Source: Streptomonospora nanhaiensis | GTDB taxonomy: Bacteria > Actinomycetota > Actinomycetes > Streptosporangiales > Streptosporangiaceae | Direction of reading: 5' to 3' | Assembly (NCBI RefSeq): GCF_013410565.1 | Contig: NZ_JACCFO010000001.1 | Coordinates: 5,766,001 to 5,830,000, forward strand | DNA: 64,000 nucleotides | In this document: one piece after another, positions 47,408-56,258 of the stretch | How the letters are laid out: every line of letters begins with the position of its first letter | Position numbering within the stretch: position 1 is the stretch's first letter | Program-made: the position numbers and the translations under genes | The notes under the pieces: model-generated | What the model was told of the DNA's origin: nothing | The model's input: only the letters and a program-made list of their open reading frames with translations | Databases searched by the model: none

Positions 47408-48346
47408 ATGACCAGCCCCGGCCAGGACGGACGCAGCGTGCTGCTGCTCGTGCACACCGGCCGCCCCGCGGCCACCCGCAGCGCCCAACTGGTCCACCGC
47501 AACCTCACCGAGGCCGGGCTGACGGTCCGGATGCTCGCCTCCGAGGTCGACGAGCTGAAGCTGGCCGGCTGCCACCTCGACCCCGTCGAGGCGGTCGGCG
47601 GGGTCGACGCCGCCGCCGGGGTGGAGTTGGTCCTGGTGCTGGGCGGCGACGGCACGCTGCTGCGCGCCGCCGAGATCGCGCGCCCGGCCGGCGCGCCGCT
47701 GCTGGGCGTCAACCTCGGCCACGTCGGGTTCCTCGCCGAGGCCGAGCGCGAGGACCTCACCTCCACCGTCCGCAGCGTCGTGGACCGCGCCTATGAGGTC
47801 GAGGAGCGCATGACCCTCGACGTCGCCGTGTTCAACGGCGGCCGCCACGGCACCGCGCCGCCGGTGCGCACCTGGGCCCTGAACGAGGCCACCCTGGAGA
47901 AGGCCAACTCCCGCCGGATGCTCGACATGGTGCTGGAGATCGACGACCGCCCGCTGTCCCGCTGGGGCTGCGACGGTGTGGTGTGCGCCACACCCACGGG
48001 GTCCACGGCGCACGCGTTCTCCGCCGGAGGGCCGATCGTCTGGCCCGAGGTGGAGGCGCTGGTGGTCGTCCCGATCAGTGCCCACGCGCTGTTCGCGCGG
48101 CCCATCGTCGTCTCGCCGGAGTCCACCGTGGCCTTCGAGATCGTCCCCGACACCACGGCGGGCGTGCTCTGGTGCGATGGACGCCGTATGGTCGAATTGC
48201 CCGCAGGGGCGCGTATCGAGGTGACCCGCTCCGATGTGCCCGTCCGCCTGGCGCGCCTGCAGCGGGCGCCGTTCACCGACCGGCTGGTCGCCAAGTTCGC
48301 CCTGCCCGTCGCCGGCTGGCGCGGGCGCGCCGAACGCGACCTGTAG
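47408..48346 (+). CDS. nadK: NAD kinase
   Basis: ATP/polyphosphate-dependent phosphorylation of NAD to NADP. 312 residues. GGDG at 79-82, NEATLEKANSRRM (NE/D motif) and TPTGSTAHAFSAGGP are diagnostic. ATG 47408 follows a GGAG. A 228-base gap separates it from tlyA, holding only a 45-codon Arg-rich frame (47260-47394) that I do not regard as a gene. Confidence 0.97.
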   Translation: MTSPGQDGRSVLLLVHTGRPAATRSAQLVHRNLTEAGLTVRMLASEVDELKLAGCHLDPVEAVGGVDAAAGVELVLVLGGDGTLLRAAEIARPAGAPLLGVNLGHVGFLAEAEREDLTSTVRSVVDRAYEVEERMTLDVAVFNGGRHGTAPPVRTWALNEATLEKANSRRMLDMVLEIDDRPLSRWGCDGVVCATPTGSTAHAFSAGGPIVWPEVEALVVVPISAHALFARPIVVSPESTVAFEIVPDTTAGVLWCDGRRMVELPAGARIEVTRSDVPVRLARLQRAPFTDRLVAKFALPVAGWRGRAERDL

Positions 48347-48435
48347 ACCGAGCCGGGGCAACGGCGGCGCGCCCGGACCGGCCTGGTCGGCGCGCCGAGA
48401 CCGAGGACACCAGAAGGTGAGCAGGAGAGGATCCG

Positions 48436-50136
48436 GTGCTCGAAGAAGTCCGCATCCAAGGACTGGGCGTCATCGACGACGCCGTGCTGGAGCTGTCGCC
48501 CGGCCTCACCGTCGTCACGGGTGAGACCGGCGCGGGCAAGACCATGGTGGTGACCGGCCTGGGGCTGCTCTTCGGCGGGCGCGCCGACCCCCAGCGGGTC
48601 CGCCCGGGCGCCGACCGCGCCGTTGTCGAGGGCCGCCTGACCGTGCCCGCCGAGGGCCGCGTCGCCGAGCGCGTCGCCGAGGCCGGCGGCGAACTCGACG
48701 ACGACGTCCTCATCATCACCCGCTCGGTCTCCGCCGAGGGCCGCTCCCGCGCCACCCTGGGCGGCCGGTCGGCCCCGGTCAGCGTGCTGGCCTACCTCGC
48801 CGACGACCTGGTCGCGGTGCACGGCCAGTCCGACCAGCAGCGGCTGCTGCGCCCCGAGCGCCAGCGCGCGGCCCTGGACCGCTACGCTGGCGAGGCCCTC
48901 TCGCGCACCCTCAACGCCTACACCGTGGCCTACCGCCGCCACCGCGAGGTCTGCGCCGCGCTGGAGGAGTTGACCACCCAGGCCCGCGAACGCGCCCAGG
49001 AGGCCGACCTGCTCCGTTTCGGCGTCGAGGAGATCGCCGCCGCCGAGCCGGTGCCCGGCGAGGACGCCGAACTCCTGGCCGAGGAGACCCGGCTGGCCCA
49101 CGCCGACTCCCTGCGCATCGCGGCCACCACCGCCAACGAGGCGCTGACCGGCGACCCCACCGCCGAGGTGCAGGCCGACGTGGTCGGGCTGCTGGCCGCC
49201 GCCCGCCAGGCCCTCACGGCGGTGCGCGAGCACGACACCGCCCTGGCCGCCATCGCCGACCGCCTGGACGAGGTCGGCTACGTCCTCACCGACGCCGCCA
49301 CCGAGCTGGCCTCCTACGCCGAGTCGGTCGAGGCCGACCCCGCCCGGCTGGCCGCCGTCCAGGAGCGCCGCGCCCTGCTCACCCAGCTCTCCCGCAAGTA
49401 CGGCGCCACCACCGACGACGTCCTGGCCTGGGCCGAGGACGCCGCCAAGCGGCTGGCCGAGCTGGAGGGCGACGACGACCGCATCGACGCGCTGCGCGCC
49501 GAGGAGGCCGAACTCGGCGCCCGGCTCGCCGAGCTGGCCGACACCCTCACGGCCGTGCGCACCGAGGCCGCCGACGCCTTCGGCGCCGCCGTCACCGAGG
49601 AGCTGACCGCGCTGGCCATGCCGCACGCCCGCGTCAGCGTCCGGATCACCACCGGGACCGAGTTCGGCCCGCACGGGCGCGACGACGTCGAGGTGCTGCT
49701 CGCGCCGCACCCCAGCGCACCGCCGCTGCCGCTGCACAAGGGCGCCTCCGGCGGCGAGCTGTCCCGCGTCATGCTCGCCATCGAGGTCGTCTTCGCCGGG
49801 GCCGACCCCGTGCCCACGTTCGTCTTCGACGAGGTCGACGCCGGCGTCGGCGGCAAGGCCGCCGTCGAGATCGGCCGCCGGCTGGCCCGGCTGGCGCGCC
49901 GCGCCCAGGTCATCGTCGTCACCCACCTGCCCCAGGTGGCCGCCTTCGCCGACGCCCACCTGGTGGTCGAGAAGTCCAACGACGGCACCGTCACCGAGAG
50001 CGGCGTGACCCGCCTGGACCGCGACGGCCGCACCCGCGAGCTGTCGCGCATGCTGGCCGGGCTGGAGGACTCCGAGCTGGGCCGCGCCCACGCCGAGGAG
50101 CTGCTGACCATCGCCGCCGCCGACCGCGGCGACTGA
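48436..50136 (+). CDS. recN: DNA repair protein RecN
   Basis: SMC-like ATPase of double-strand-break repair. 566 residues. Walker A GETGAGKT (29-36), long helical coiled-coil arms (about 150-370), signature GASGGELSRVMLAIE, Walker B TFVFDEVDAGVGGKAA, and switch THLPQVAAFAD. GTG start 48436 preceded by GGAGAGGA. No LexA box was noticed in the 89 bases upstream, so it may depend on nadK transcription. Confidence 0.97.
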   Translation: MLEEVRIQGLGVIDDAVLELSPGLTVVTGETGAGKTMVVTGLGLLFGGRADPQRVRPGADRAVVEGRLTVPAEGRVAERVAEAGGELDDDVLIITRSVSAEGRSRATLGGRSAPVSVLAYLADDLVAVHGQSDQQRLLRPERQRAALDRYAGEALSRTLNAYTVAYRRHREVCAALEELTTQARERAQEADLLRFGVEEIAAAEPVPGEDAELLAEETRLAHADSLRIAATTANEALTGDPTAEVQADVVGLLAAARQALTAVREHDTALAAIADRLDEVGYVLTDAATELASYAESVEADPARLAAVQERRALLTQLSRKYGATTDDVLAWAEDAAKRLAELEGDDDRIDALRAEEAELGARLAELADTLTAVRTEAADAFGAAVTEELTALAMPHARVSVRITTGTEFGPHGRDDVEVLLAPHPSAPPLPLHKGASGGELSRVMLAIEVVFAGADPVPTFVFDEVDAGVGGKAAVEIGRRLARLARRAQVIVVTHLPQVAAFADAHLVVEKSNDGTVTESGVTRLDRDGRTRELSRMLAGLEDSELGRAHAEELLTIAAADRGD

Positions 50137-50206
50137 CCGTCCGCCCCCCGCGTCCCCCCAGGCCCGGCCGGGGCCGCCGCGGCGCGGGCGGGCGGTTGCG
50201 CCCCGG

Positions 50207-50215
50207 TTGTCCACA
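50207..50215 (+). promoter_or_regulatory. DnaA box between recN and steA
   Basis: TTGTCCACA, the actinobacterial form of the DnaA 9-mer, inside the short dyad GTTGT-CC-ACAAC, 155 bases before steA. Isolated box. Confidence 0.45.
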
Positions 50216-50369
50216 ACTCTGGTGTCGTGCGCGCACGGTGAGCACTTCAGCGCCTAGGGTGGCGAATGCGGCACACGGTGTGTGGCACGGGGGCTCGTGC
50301 GCCCTGTTGCGATCACACTGTGTAACGCTCCTGTCACTCCAACGGCGCAGGCCTGGGACGGTGCGAGCG

Positions 50370-51575
50370 ATGAAGGTCCCCGAAGCGATCGGCGCGCGGC
50401 TGGTCCGCGCGCGCCGTCCGCGCGGCGGCACCGCCTCCGGCGTCACCGCGCCCGTACGCTGCGACCGCCGCACCAAGGACCTCACCAAACGGCTGCGCCC
50501 CGGCGACATCGCCGTCATCGACCACGTCGACCTCGACCGCGTCAGCGCCGAGGCCCTGGTCGAACGCGGCGCGGCGGCCGTCGTCAACGCCGCCAAGGGC
50601 ATCAGCGGGCGCTACCCCAACCTCGGTCCCCGCCTCCTGGTCGAGGCCGGTATCCCCGTGGTCGACCAGGTCGGCCCCGAGGTCTTCGCCCGCGTCCGCG
50701 AGGGCGAGGTCCTGCGGCTGGAGGGCGGCGTCCTCTACCGGGGCGACACCCCGCTGGCCAAGGGCGTGGTGCAGGACTCCGCCGCCGTCGACGCCGCCAT
50801 GGCCCAGGCGCGGGCCGGGCTGTCGGTGCAGCTGGAGGCGTTCGCCGCCAACACCATGGAGTACCTGCGGCGCGAACGCGAACTCCTCCTCGACGGTGTG
50901 GGCGTGCCCGAGATCGCCACCCGCATCGAGGGCCGCCACGTCCTCATCGTCGTGCGCGGCTACCACTACCGCGAGGACCTCGCCGCGCTGCGCTCCTACA
51001 TCCGCGAGTACCGGCCCGTGCTCATGGGGGTCGACGGCGGCGCCGACGCCCTGCTGGAGGCCGGCTACCGCCCCGACATCATCGTCGGCGACTTCGACTC
51101 CGTCTCCGACCACGCCCTCACCTGCGGCGCCGAACTCGTCGTGCACGCCTACCGCGACGGCCGCGCGCCCGGCCTCAAGCGGGTGCACGACCTCGGCCAC
51201 GACGCCGTCGTCTTCCCCGCCGCCGGCACCAGCGAGGACGTCGCCATGATGCTCGCCGACGACTCCGGCGCCGAGCTGATCGCCGCGGTGGGCACCCACG
51301 CCACCCTGGAGGAGTTCCTCGACAAGGGCCGCGCCGGCATGGCCAGCACCTTCCTCACCCGGCTGCGGGTGGGCGGCAAGCTCGTCGACGCCAAGGGCGT
51401 CAGCCGCCTCTACCGCAACCGCATCTCGCCCTGGGCGCTGCTGCTCCTGGTGGCGGCCTCCCTGCTCACCGTCGTCGTGGCCGCCTACAGCTCACCGGCC
51501 GGCGTCGTCTACCGCACGTCCATCGCCGCGCGCTGGGACGCGTTCCTCTACTGGTTCACGGGACTGCTGACGTGA
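50370..51575 (+). CDS. steA: SteA-like protein (thiamine pyrophosphokinase-like fold, membrane)
   Basis: 401 residues from ATG 50370; homologous to mycobacterial Rv1697 and corynebacterial SteA, a cell-division/envelope protein working with SteB. The central part resembles a thiamine pyrophosphokinase catalytic domain (GVDGGADALLEAGYRPDIIVGDFDSVSD) without obvious thiamine-binding half. A C-terminal transmembrane helix (WALLLLVAASLLTVVVAAY) is followed by about 25 extracytoplasmic residues. In corynebacteria SteAB interact and influence the peptidoglycan hydrolase system at the septum. GTGA overlap with steB. Confidence 0.9.
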   Translation: MKVPEAIGARLVRARRPRGGTASGVTAPVRCDRRTKDLTKRLRPGDIAVIDHVDLDRVSAEALVERGAAAVVNAAKGISGRYPNLGPRLLVEAGIPVVDQVGPEVFARVREGEVLRLEGGVLYRGDTPLAKGVVQDSAAVDAAMAQARAGLSVQLEAFAANTMEYLRRERELLLDGVGVPEIATRIEGRHVLIVVRGYHYREDLAALRSYIREYRPVLMGVDGGADALLEAGYRPDIIVGDFDSVSDHALTCGAELVVHAYRDGRAPGLKRVHDLGHDAVVFPAAGTSEDVAMMLADDSGAELIAAVGTHATLEEFLDKGRAGMASTFLTRLRVGGKLVDAKGVSRLYRNRISPWALLLLVAASLLTVVVAAYSSPAGVVYRTSIAARWDAFLYWFTGLLT

Positions 51576-52660
51576 TCGACTTCCGCTACCACCTGGTGTC
51601 CATCGTCGCCGTCTTCCTGGCGCTGGCCGTGGGCATCGTCCTGGGCACCACCATGCTCCAGGACCCGCTGCTCAACGCCCTCAAGGACGAGACCTCGGCA
51701 CTGCGCGAGGAGTCCGACCGGCTCCGCTCGGAGAAGGACGTCACCGAGCGCTACGGCACCGGCGTCGACCAGCTCGCCGACGCCACCGCCGAGGACGCGC
51801 TGCGCGACCGCCTCAGCGGCGTCGGCGTGGCCGTCGTGGAGGCCCCCGGCGTGCACGAGGACCTCCGCTCGGGCGTGGTCGAACGCATCGAGCAGGCCGG
51901 CGGCGAGGTCGCCGGCCGCGTCGTCCTCACCGACGCCTACCTCGACCCCGACCAGTCCGCCTTCGTCGGCGAACTCACCGACCAGCTCGCCGCAGGGGCC
52001 GACCTGCCTGAAGGCGCCGCCCACACCCGCGCGGGCTCCCTGCTGGCCCACGCCGTCCTGGTGCCCGAGGTCACCGGCACCGAGGACCCCGACGGCAAGG
52101 ACACCACCGCCTTCGACGCCGAGGCCGCGCTGGCCGCGTTCGCCGAGGGCGGGCTGGTGACCGTGCACGGCGAACCCGCCCAGGCCGCCCGCATCGCCGT
52201 GGTCCTGGCGCCCTCTGAACCGTTCGCCGCCGACACCGCCACCGCCGCGTCCTCCACCGCACCCGGCGGCACCGACGCGCCCACCGGCAACGACATCATG
52301 CTCGCCGTGGCGGGCGGCCTGCACGAGGCCGCCGAGGCCGCCGTGCTGGTGGGCGGCACCACCTCGGTCGGACCCGGCGGACTCGTCGGCCGCGCCCGCG
52401 CCGAGCAGGTGCCCTACAGCACCGTCGACTCCGCCGGCCGCGCCTCCGGCGACGTCGCCGCCGCGCTCGTGGTGGCCGCCGCCGCCCAGGGCCGCACCGG
52501 CGCCTACGGCACCGCCGAGGGCACCGACGGCTTCCTGCCCGACCCCCTGCCCGCGCCGCGCGCCGAGGAGGAGGCGGAGCCCACCGACGAGGCCGACCCC
52601 GCCCAGGACCGCAAGGCCGCGCCCCGGCCCCGCCCCGACCGCGACCACCCCACCGGATAG
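51572..52660 (+). CDS. steB: SteB/MctB-family membrane protein
   Basis: 362 residues from GTG 51572. One N-terminal transmembrane helix (VSIVAVFLALAVGIVLG), then a periplasmic coiled coil (LKDETSALREESDRLRSEKD) and a large exported alpha/beta domain, ending in an acidic Pro-rich tail. Family includes mycobacterial MctB (Rv1698), originally described as a copper-handling protein, and corynebacterial SteB. Overlap with steA indicates a joint complex. I favour the SteB envelope role; copper transport is the older annotation. Confidence 0.9.
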   Translation: MIDFRYHLVSIVAVFLALAVGIVLGTTMLQDPLLNALKDETSALREESDRLRSEKDVTERYGTGVDQLADATAEDALRDRLSGVGVAVVEAPGVHEDLRSGVVERIEQAGGEVAGRVVLTDAYLDPDQSAFVGELTDQLAAGADLPEGAAHTRAGSLLAHAVLVPEVTGTEDPDGKDTTAFDAEAALAAFAEGGLVTVHGEPAQAARIAVVLAPSEPFAADTATAASSTAPGGTDAPTGNDIMLAVAGGLHEAAEAAVLVGGTTSVGPGGLVGRARAEQVPYSTVDSAGRASGDVAAALVVAAAAQGRTGAYGTAEGTDGFLPDPLPAPRAEEEAEPTDEADPAQDRKAAPRPRPDRDHPTG

Positions 52661-52703
52661 CCCGCTCACCGGACAGCCGACCCGCCAGGAAGGACACCGC
52701 GCC

Positions 52704-53774
52704 ATGGCCGTGCTCCCGCCCGCGTGGGCTCCCGCCGCGCCCCGTCCGCGCGGCATCGCAGCCGTCCGGCGCGCGCACCGCAGGCCCGCGGCCCCCGGAT
52801 CACCCGCCGCCCTCGCGCGGCTGGGCGGCGGGGCGGCCTCCGCCGCGCTGGGCGCGGCAGCGGCCCGCACCGCCTACCGGCTGCTCGTCAGCCCGCGCCA
52901 GGCGGGCCGGGTCGAGGACGTCTTCCACACCCGGCAGCGGTCGCGCGACGTGTGGGCGCGGACCAACCACCGAGGGGCCGAGGTCACCCTGCTCGAAGGC
53001 CCCGCCCTGGCCTTCGGGCTGTGCGCCGGCGCCGCGCTGGCGCCCCGCACGCCCCGGCGTTTGCGCGCCGCCGCGGTCATGGCCGCCGCGGGCGGGGCCG
53101 TCTTCGGCGCCTACGACGACCTCGCCGGTGAGCCGACCGCGCGCGGGTTCGCCGGCCACCTCGGCGCGCTCACCCGGGGCCGCCTCACCACCGGCACCGT
53201 CAAGGTCGCCGGGATCGGCGCCACCGGCGTGGCCGCCGCGGCGCTTTCGGGCCGGCGCCGCCCCGGCGACCTCCTGCTCGACGGTGCGCTGATCGCCGCC
53301 ACCGCCAACCTGTGCAACCTGCTCGATCTGCGACCGGGCCGGGCGGCCAAGGCCGCGCTGGCGGTAGCCGCGCCCGCCCTGGCCGGTCCGGCCCCGGGCC
53401 TGGCGGGGGCGGTGGCCGGGGCCGCCGCCGCGCTGCTGCCCGAGGACCTGGCCGAGCGCGCGATGCTCGGCGACTGCGGCGCCAACGCCCTGGGCGCCGC
53501 CCTGGGCGCGGCCGCCGCCGCGTCGCTGCCCCGTCCGGCGCGCCTGGCGGCGCTGGGCGCGGTCGCCGGGCTGACCCTGGCGGCGGAGTTCGTCAGCTTC
53601 ACCGAGGTCATCGAGGCCACCCCGGCCCTGCGCCGCCTCGACCACCTCGGCCGCCGTCCCGCCGACCCTCCGGGCCCGGTCGCCGCCACCGCCCCCATGC
53701 CGCGTCCCACCCCGCAGCCCGCCCGCCGCCCCACCGTCCCCCGCCAGCGGGGCGCCCGCGAACCCCACCACTAG
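52704..53774 (+). CDS. MraY/WecA-like polytopic membrane protein
   Basis: 356 residues, about eight hydrophobic segments. Contains the intramembrane pattern of polyprenyl-phosphate phospho-sugar transferases: GAYDDLAG (Asp-Asp motif), NLCNLLDLRPGRA (Asn/Asp motif) and GDCGANALGAALG. The later HHH-type loop of true MraY/WecA is not recognisable and the length is on the short side, so catalysis is uncertain. ATG 52704 follows AGGAAGG by 10 bases. Position behind steAB and ahead of the MurJ-like flippase suggests a role with lipid-linked envelope precursors. Confidence 0.75.
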   Translation: MAVLPPAWAPAAPRPRGIAAVRRAHRRPAAPGSPAALARLGGGAASAALGAAAARTAYRLLVSPRQAGRVEDVFHTRQRSRDVWARTNHRGAEVTLLEGPALAFGLCAGAALAPRTPRRLRAAAVMAAAGGAVFGAYDDLAGEPTARGFAGHLGALTRGRLTTGTVKVAGIGATGVAAAALSGRRRPGDLLLDGALIAATANLCNLLDLRPGRAAKAALAVAAPALAGPAPGLAGAVAGAAAALLPEDLAERAMLGDCGANALGAALGAAAAASLPRPARLAALGAVAGLTLAAEFVSFTEVIEATPALRRLDHLGRRPADPPGPVAATAPMPRPTPQPARRPTVPRQRGAREPHH

Positions 53775-54019
53775 AGGTCGCCCATGACCTGTCCACCCCG
53801 GGCCCCTTCACCCGGCCCACCCGGCGCCGCCGCCGCGGCCCGCCCGCGCGGCCCCAGGCCACCGGGCACGCTACCCTCCGCCGACCCGCCGCAGCGCCCC
53901 GAACACGGGCGCGGCGCGGGGGTGTCGACGCACCCGGCCGGCGGCTCCGCACTGGCACCCGCGCCCCGCGCGCGCTGGCAGGGGCCTCGAACGCCGATGC
54001 CGGAGGTCGACGGTGCCCT

Positions 54020-54221
54020 GTGCTTCCCGCACGCGCGGGGATGGGCCGGCCGCGCGGGCCGTGTCCGAGCGGTGCTCGCCGCGCGTGCGGGGAGACCGTG
54101 CGCCGAAGACCAGGGCGGGGGAGGCACCGGAGCGCTCCCCGCGCGCGTGCGGGGCGCATCCCCGGCCCGAGCGGCCACGCGTGCTCCGCTGGGGACCATC
54201 CCCGCGTGCGCGGGGACCGCG
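54020..54221. CRISPR. Degenerate type I-E-like CRISPR repeat cluster
   Basis: Four imperfect palindromic 28-30-base units in the 540-base gap 53775-54313: A 54020-54047 (GTGCTTCCCGCACGCGCGGG...), B 54072-54099 (GTGCTCGCCGCGCGTGCGGG...), C 54132-54161 (GCGCTCCCCGCGCGCGTGCG...) and D 54194-54221 (GACCATCCCCGCGTGCGCGG..., best read in the opposite sense). They resemble type I-E repeats of actinobacteria (GTGCTCCCCGCG...GGGGATGG form). Intervals B-C and C-D are each 32 bases, the I-E spacer length; A-B is 24. A 21-base collapsed copy lies at 54181, and weaker units may lie at about 53960 and 54254. No cas gene is in the window. Looks like a decayed orphan array. Confidence 0.5.
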
Positions 54222-54313
54222 GGCCAGGTCCGCACCGGCGTCCACCCCACCGGGGGCCACCCCCTCGCGCGCGCGGACGCGCGGTTGGCGGGTCGGGTCG
54301 GGCCGGGGGAGCG

Positions 54314-55948
54314 GTGACTCCGCTGCGGCTGGGTGCGGGGGTGGCCGGGGCGGCGGTGGTCATCGCCGGGGCCACGGCGCTGGCCCGGCTCGCCGGGTTC
54401 GGGCGGACGCTGGTGTTCTCCCAGACCGTGGGCGACACCTGCCTGGGGACCGCCTACGTCACCGCCAACCAGCTCCCCACCGTCCTGTTCGAGACCGTCA
54501 TCGGCGGCGCCGTGGCCGGGATGGTGGTGCCGGTGCTCGCCTCGGCCGCCGCCCGGGGCGAGCGCGAGCACGTCGAGCACACCGCCTCGGCCCTGCTGAC
54601 GTGGGTGGCCGTCGCGGCCGTGCCGCTGAGCGCGGCGACCGCCGCGCTCGCGGTGCCCGCCATGTCGGTGCTGCTCGGGCCCGCCGCCGGATGCGACCGG
54701 GCGGCCCTGCTGGCCCTGTCCGCGCGGTTCCTCCTCGTCTTCGCGCCCCAGGTGCTGCTCTACGGCCTGGCCGCCGTGCTCTACGGCATCCTGCAGGCAC
54801 ACCGCCGCTTCCTCGCCCCCGCGCTGGCGCCGCTGGTCTCCAGCGTCGTCGTGATCGCCGCCTACATCGCGTTCGTGCCGCTGGCCGGACCCCACCGCGA
54901 CGACCCCGCCGGGCTGCCCGTGCCCGCCGAACTGGCGCTGTCGGCGGGCACCACCGCCGGGGTCGCCGCGCTCCTGCTCACCGCGCTGGTGCCCGCCCGC
55001 CGCCTGCGCCTGCGGCTGCGCCCCCGCCTGACGTTCCCGCCGGGCACCGGCCGCCGCGCCCGCGCGCTGGCGGCCGCCGCGCTGCTGCCCCCGGCCGCCA
55101 TGCAGGTCGTGCTGCTGGTCAACCTCGCCCTGGCCAACCGGGGCGGCGGGGGAGCGGCGGTCCTGCAGACCTACGCCTGGACCCTCTTCACGCTTCCCTA
55201 CGGGATCGTGGCGGTGCCCATCGCCACCAGCGCGTTCACCGCTCTGTCGGTCCGCCACGGCGAGGGCGACCGCGACGGCTTCGCCGCCACGCTGGCGGGC
55301 AGCGCGCGGGCGCTGGTGATGGCCGCCGGACTGCTCGCCGCCGCGCTCGCGGGCGCGGCCGCGCCGGTGGCCGCCGTGTTCGCCCAGCACGACCCCCAGG
55401 GCCTGCACCGGGCGCTGGTCGCCTACGCCCCCGGCGTGCTCGGGTTCGGCCTGGGCGCCCTGCTCAGCCGGGCGCTGTACGCCTCCCACCACGGCCGCGC
55501 CGCCGCGGCGGCCCAGGTCACCGGGTGGGTGGGGGTCGCGGTCTGCGGCGCGGTGCTGGTCGCCATCGTGCCGCCTGCCTGGACGGTCGCGGCGCTGGGC
55601 GCGAGCGCCTCCGCCGGGCTGACCCTGGCCGCCGTGCTGCTGGTGGCCGCCACCCTCGCCGTCCACGGCCGCGCGGCTCTGGCCGGGGTGGGCCGCGCCC
55701 TGGCCGCCGCCGTGGTGGGCGGCTGCCTGGGCGCGGTGGCGGGCGGTGGCGCCGCCGCCCTGGTCGACGGCGGGGGCGCGGCCGCCGAGGCCGGCGGCGC
55801 CCTCCTGGCCGCCGCCGTGTCGTCGGCGGTCTTCGCCGTGGCGGCGTCGGCACTGGACCCGGCCTCGGCCCGCGCCGCCCTGGCCCGGCTGCGCCGCGCG
55901 CGCCCCGCCCCGCCCGAGCACGGCGGCCACCTCGGCGGCGCTCCGTGA
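54314..55948 (+). CDS. murJ: MurJ/MviN-type lipid II flippase
   Basis: 544 residues from GTG 54314, preceded by GGGGGAG; the frame is open far upstream but that part is the repeat cluster. MOP-superfamily transporter with about 13-14 transmembrane helices. N-terminal ATALARLAGFGRTLVFSQTVGDT and FETVIGGAVAGMVVPVL, and the central LFTLPYGIVAVPIATSAFTALS, are MurJ family signatures. Moves lipid-linked peptidoglycan or related precursors across the membrane. It may be a second MurJ paralogue, since actinomycetes usually carry the essential one near the origin. Followed by a glycosyltransferase. Confidence 0.88.
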   Translation: MTPLRLGAGVAGAAVVIAGATALARLAGFGRTLVFSQTVGDTCLGTAYVTANQLPTVLFETVIGGAVAGMVVPVLASAAARGEREHVEHTASALLTWVAVAAVPLSAATAALAVPAMSVLLGPAAGCDRAALLALSARFLLVFAPQVLLYGLAAVLYGILQAHRRFLAPALAPLVSSVVVIAAYIAFVPLAGPHRDDPAGLPVPAELALSAGTTAGVAALLLTALVPARRLRLRLRPRLTFPPGTGRRARALAAAALLPPAAMQVVLLVNLALANRGGGGAAVLQTYAWTLFTLPYGIVAVPIATSAFTALSVRHGEGDRDGFAATLAGSARALVMAAGLLAAALAGAAAPVAAVFAQHDPQGLHRALVAYAPGVLGFGLGALLSRALYASHHGRAAAAAQVTGWVGVAVCGAVLVAIVPPAWTVAALGASASAGLTLAAVLLVAATLAVHGRAALAGVGRALAAAVVGGCLGAVAGGGAAALVDGGGAAAEAGGALLAAAVSSAVFAVAASALDPASARAALARLRRARPAPPEHGGHLGGAP

Positions 55949-56258
55949 GCGCGGGGGCGCGGCGGCCCTGCACCCGCCCGGTCCGCCGGGGCGGCGGGCA
56001 CCCAGGCCGGCCGCCCCGGCGGCGCGCCGACCGCGCCGGGCCCGGGCTCCGGGTGGGCTCGCGGCGACCCGGGCAGGGGACCCGACCACGGCGCCCGGAC
56101 GCCCCGGCGGGCCCTCGGCGCCGACCGCGGCCCGGGCGCGCCGCGGTGGATTCCGTCCGGTTCCGGTACCGGTCCGGGCGGATGCAGGGGTCATGACCAG
56201 GCACGACGCCGGATCCGGGCGGCGGGGTGCCGCGACGCGGAGGGGAAGGGCGGAGCGG

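Noticed and set aside
53784-54313. Upstream extension of the flippase gene as a long N-terminal domain
   Set aside because: The frame is open but encodes repeat-derived Arg/Gly/Pro sequence; GTG 54314 with its GGGGGAG site gives a normal MurJ N-terminus.
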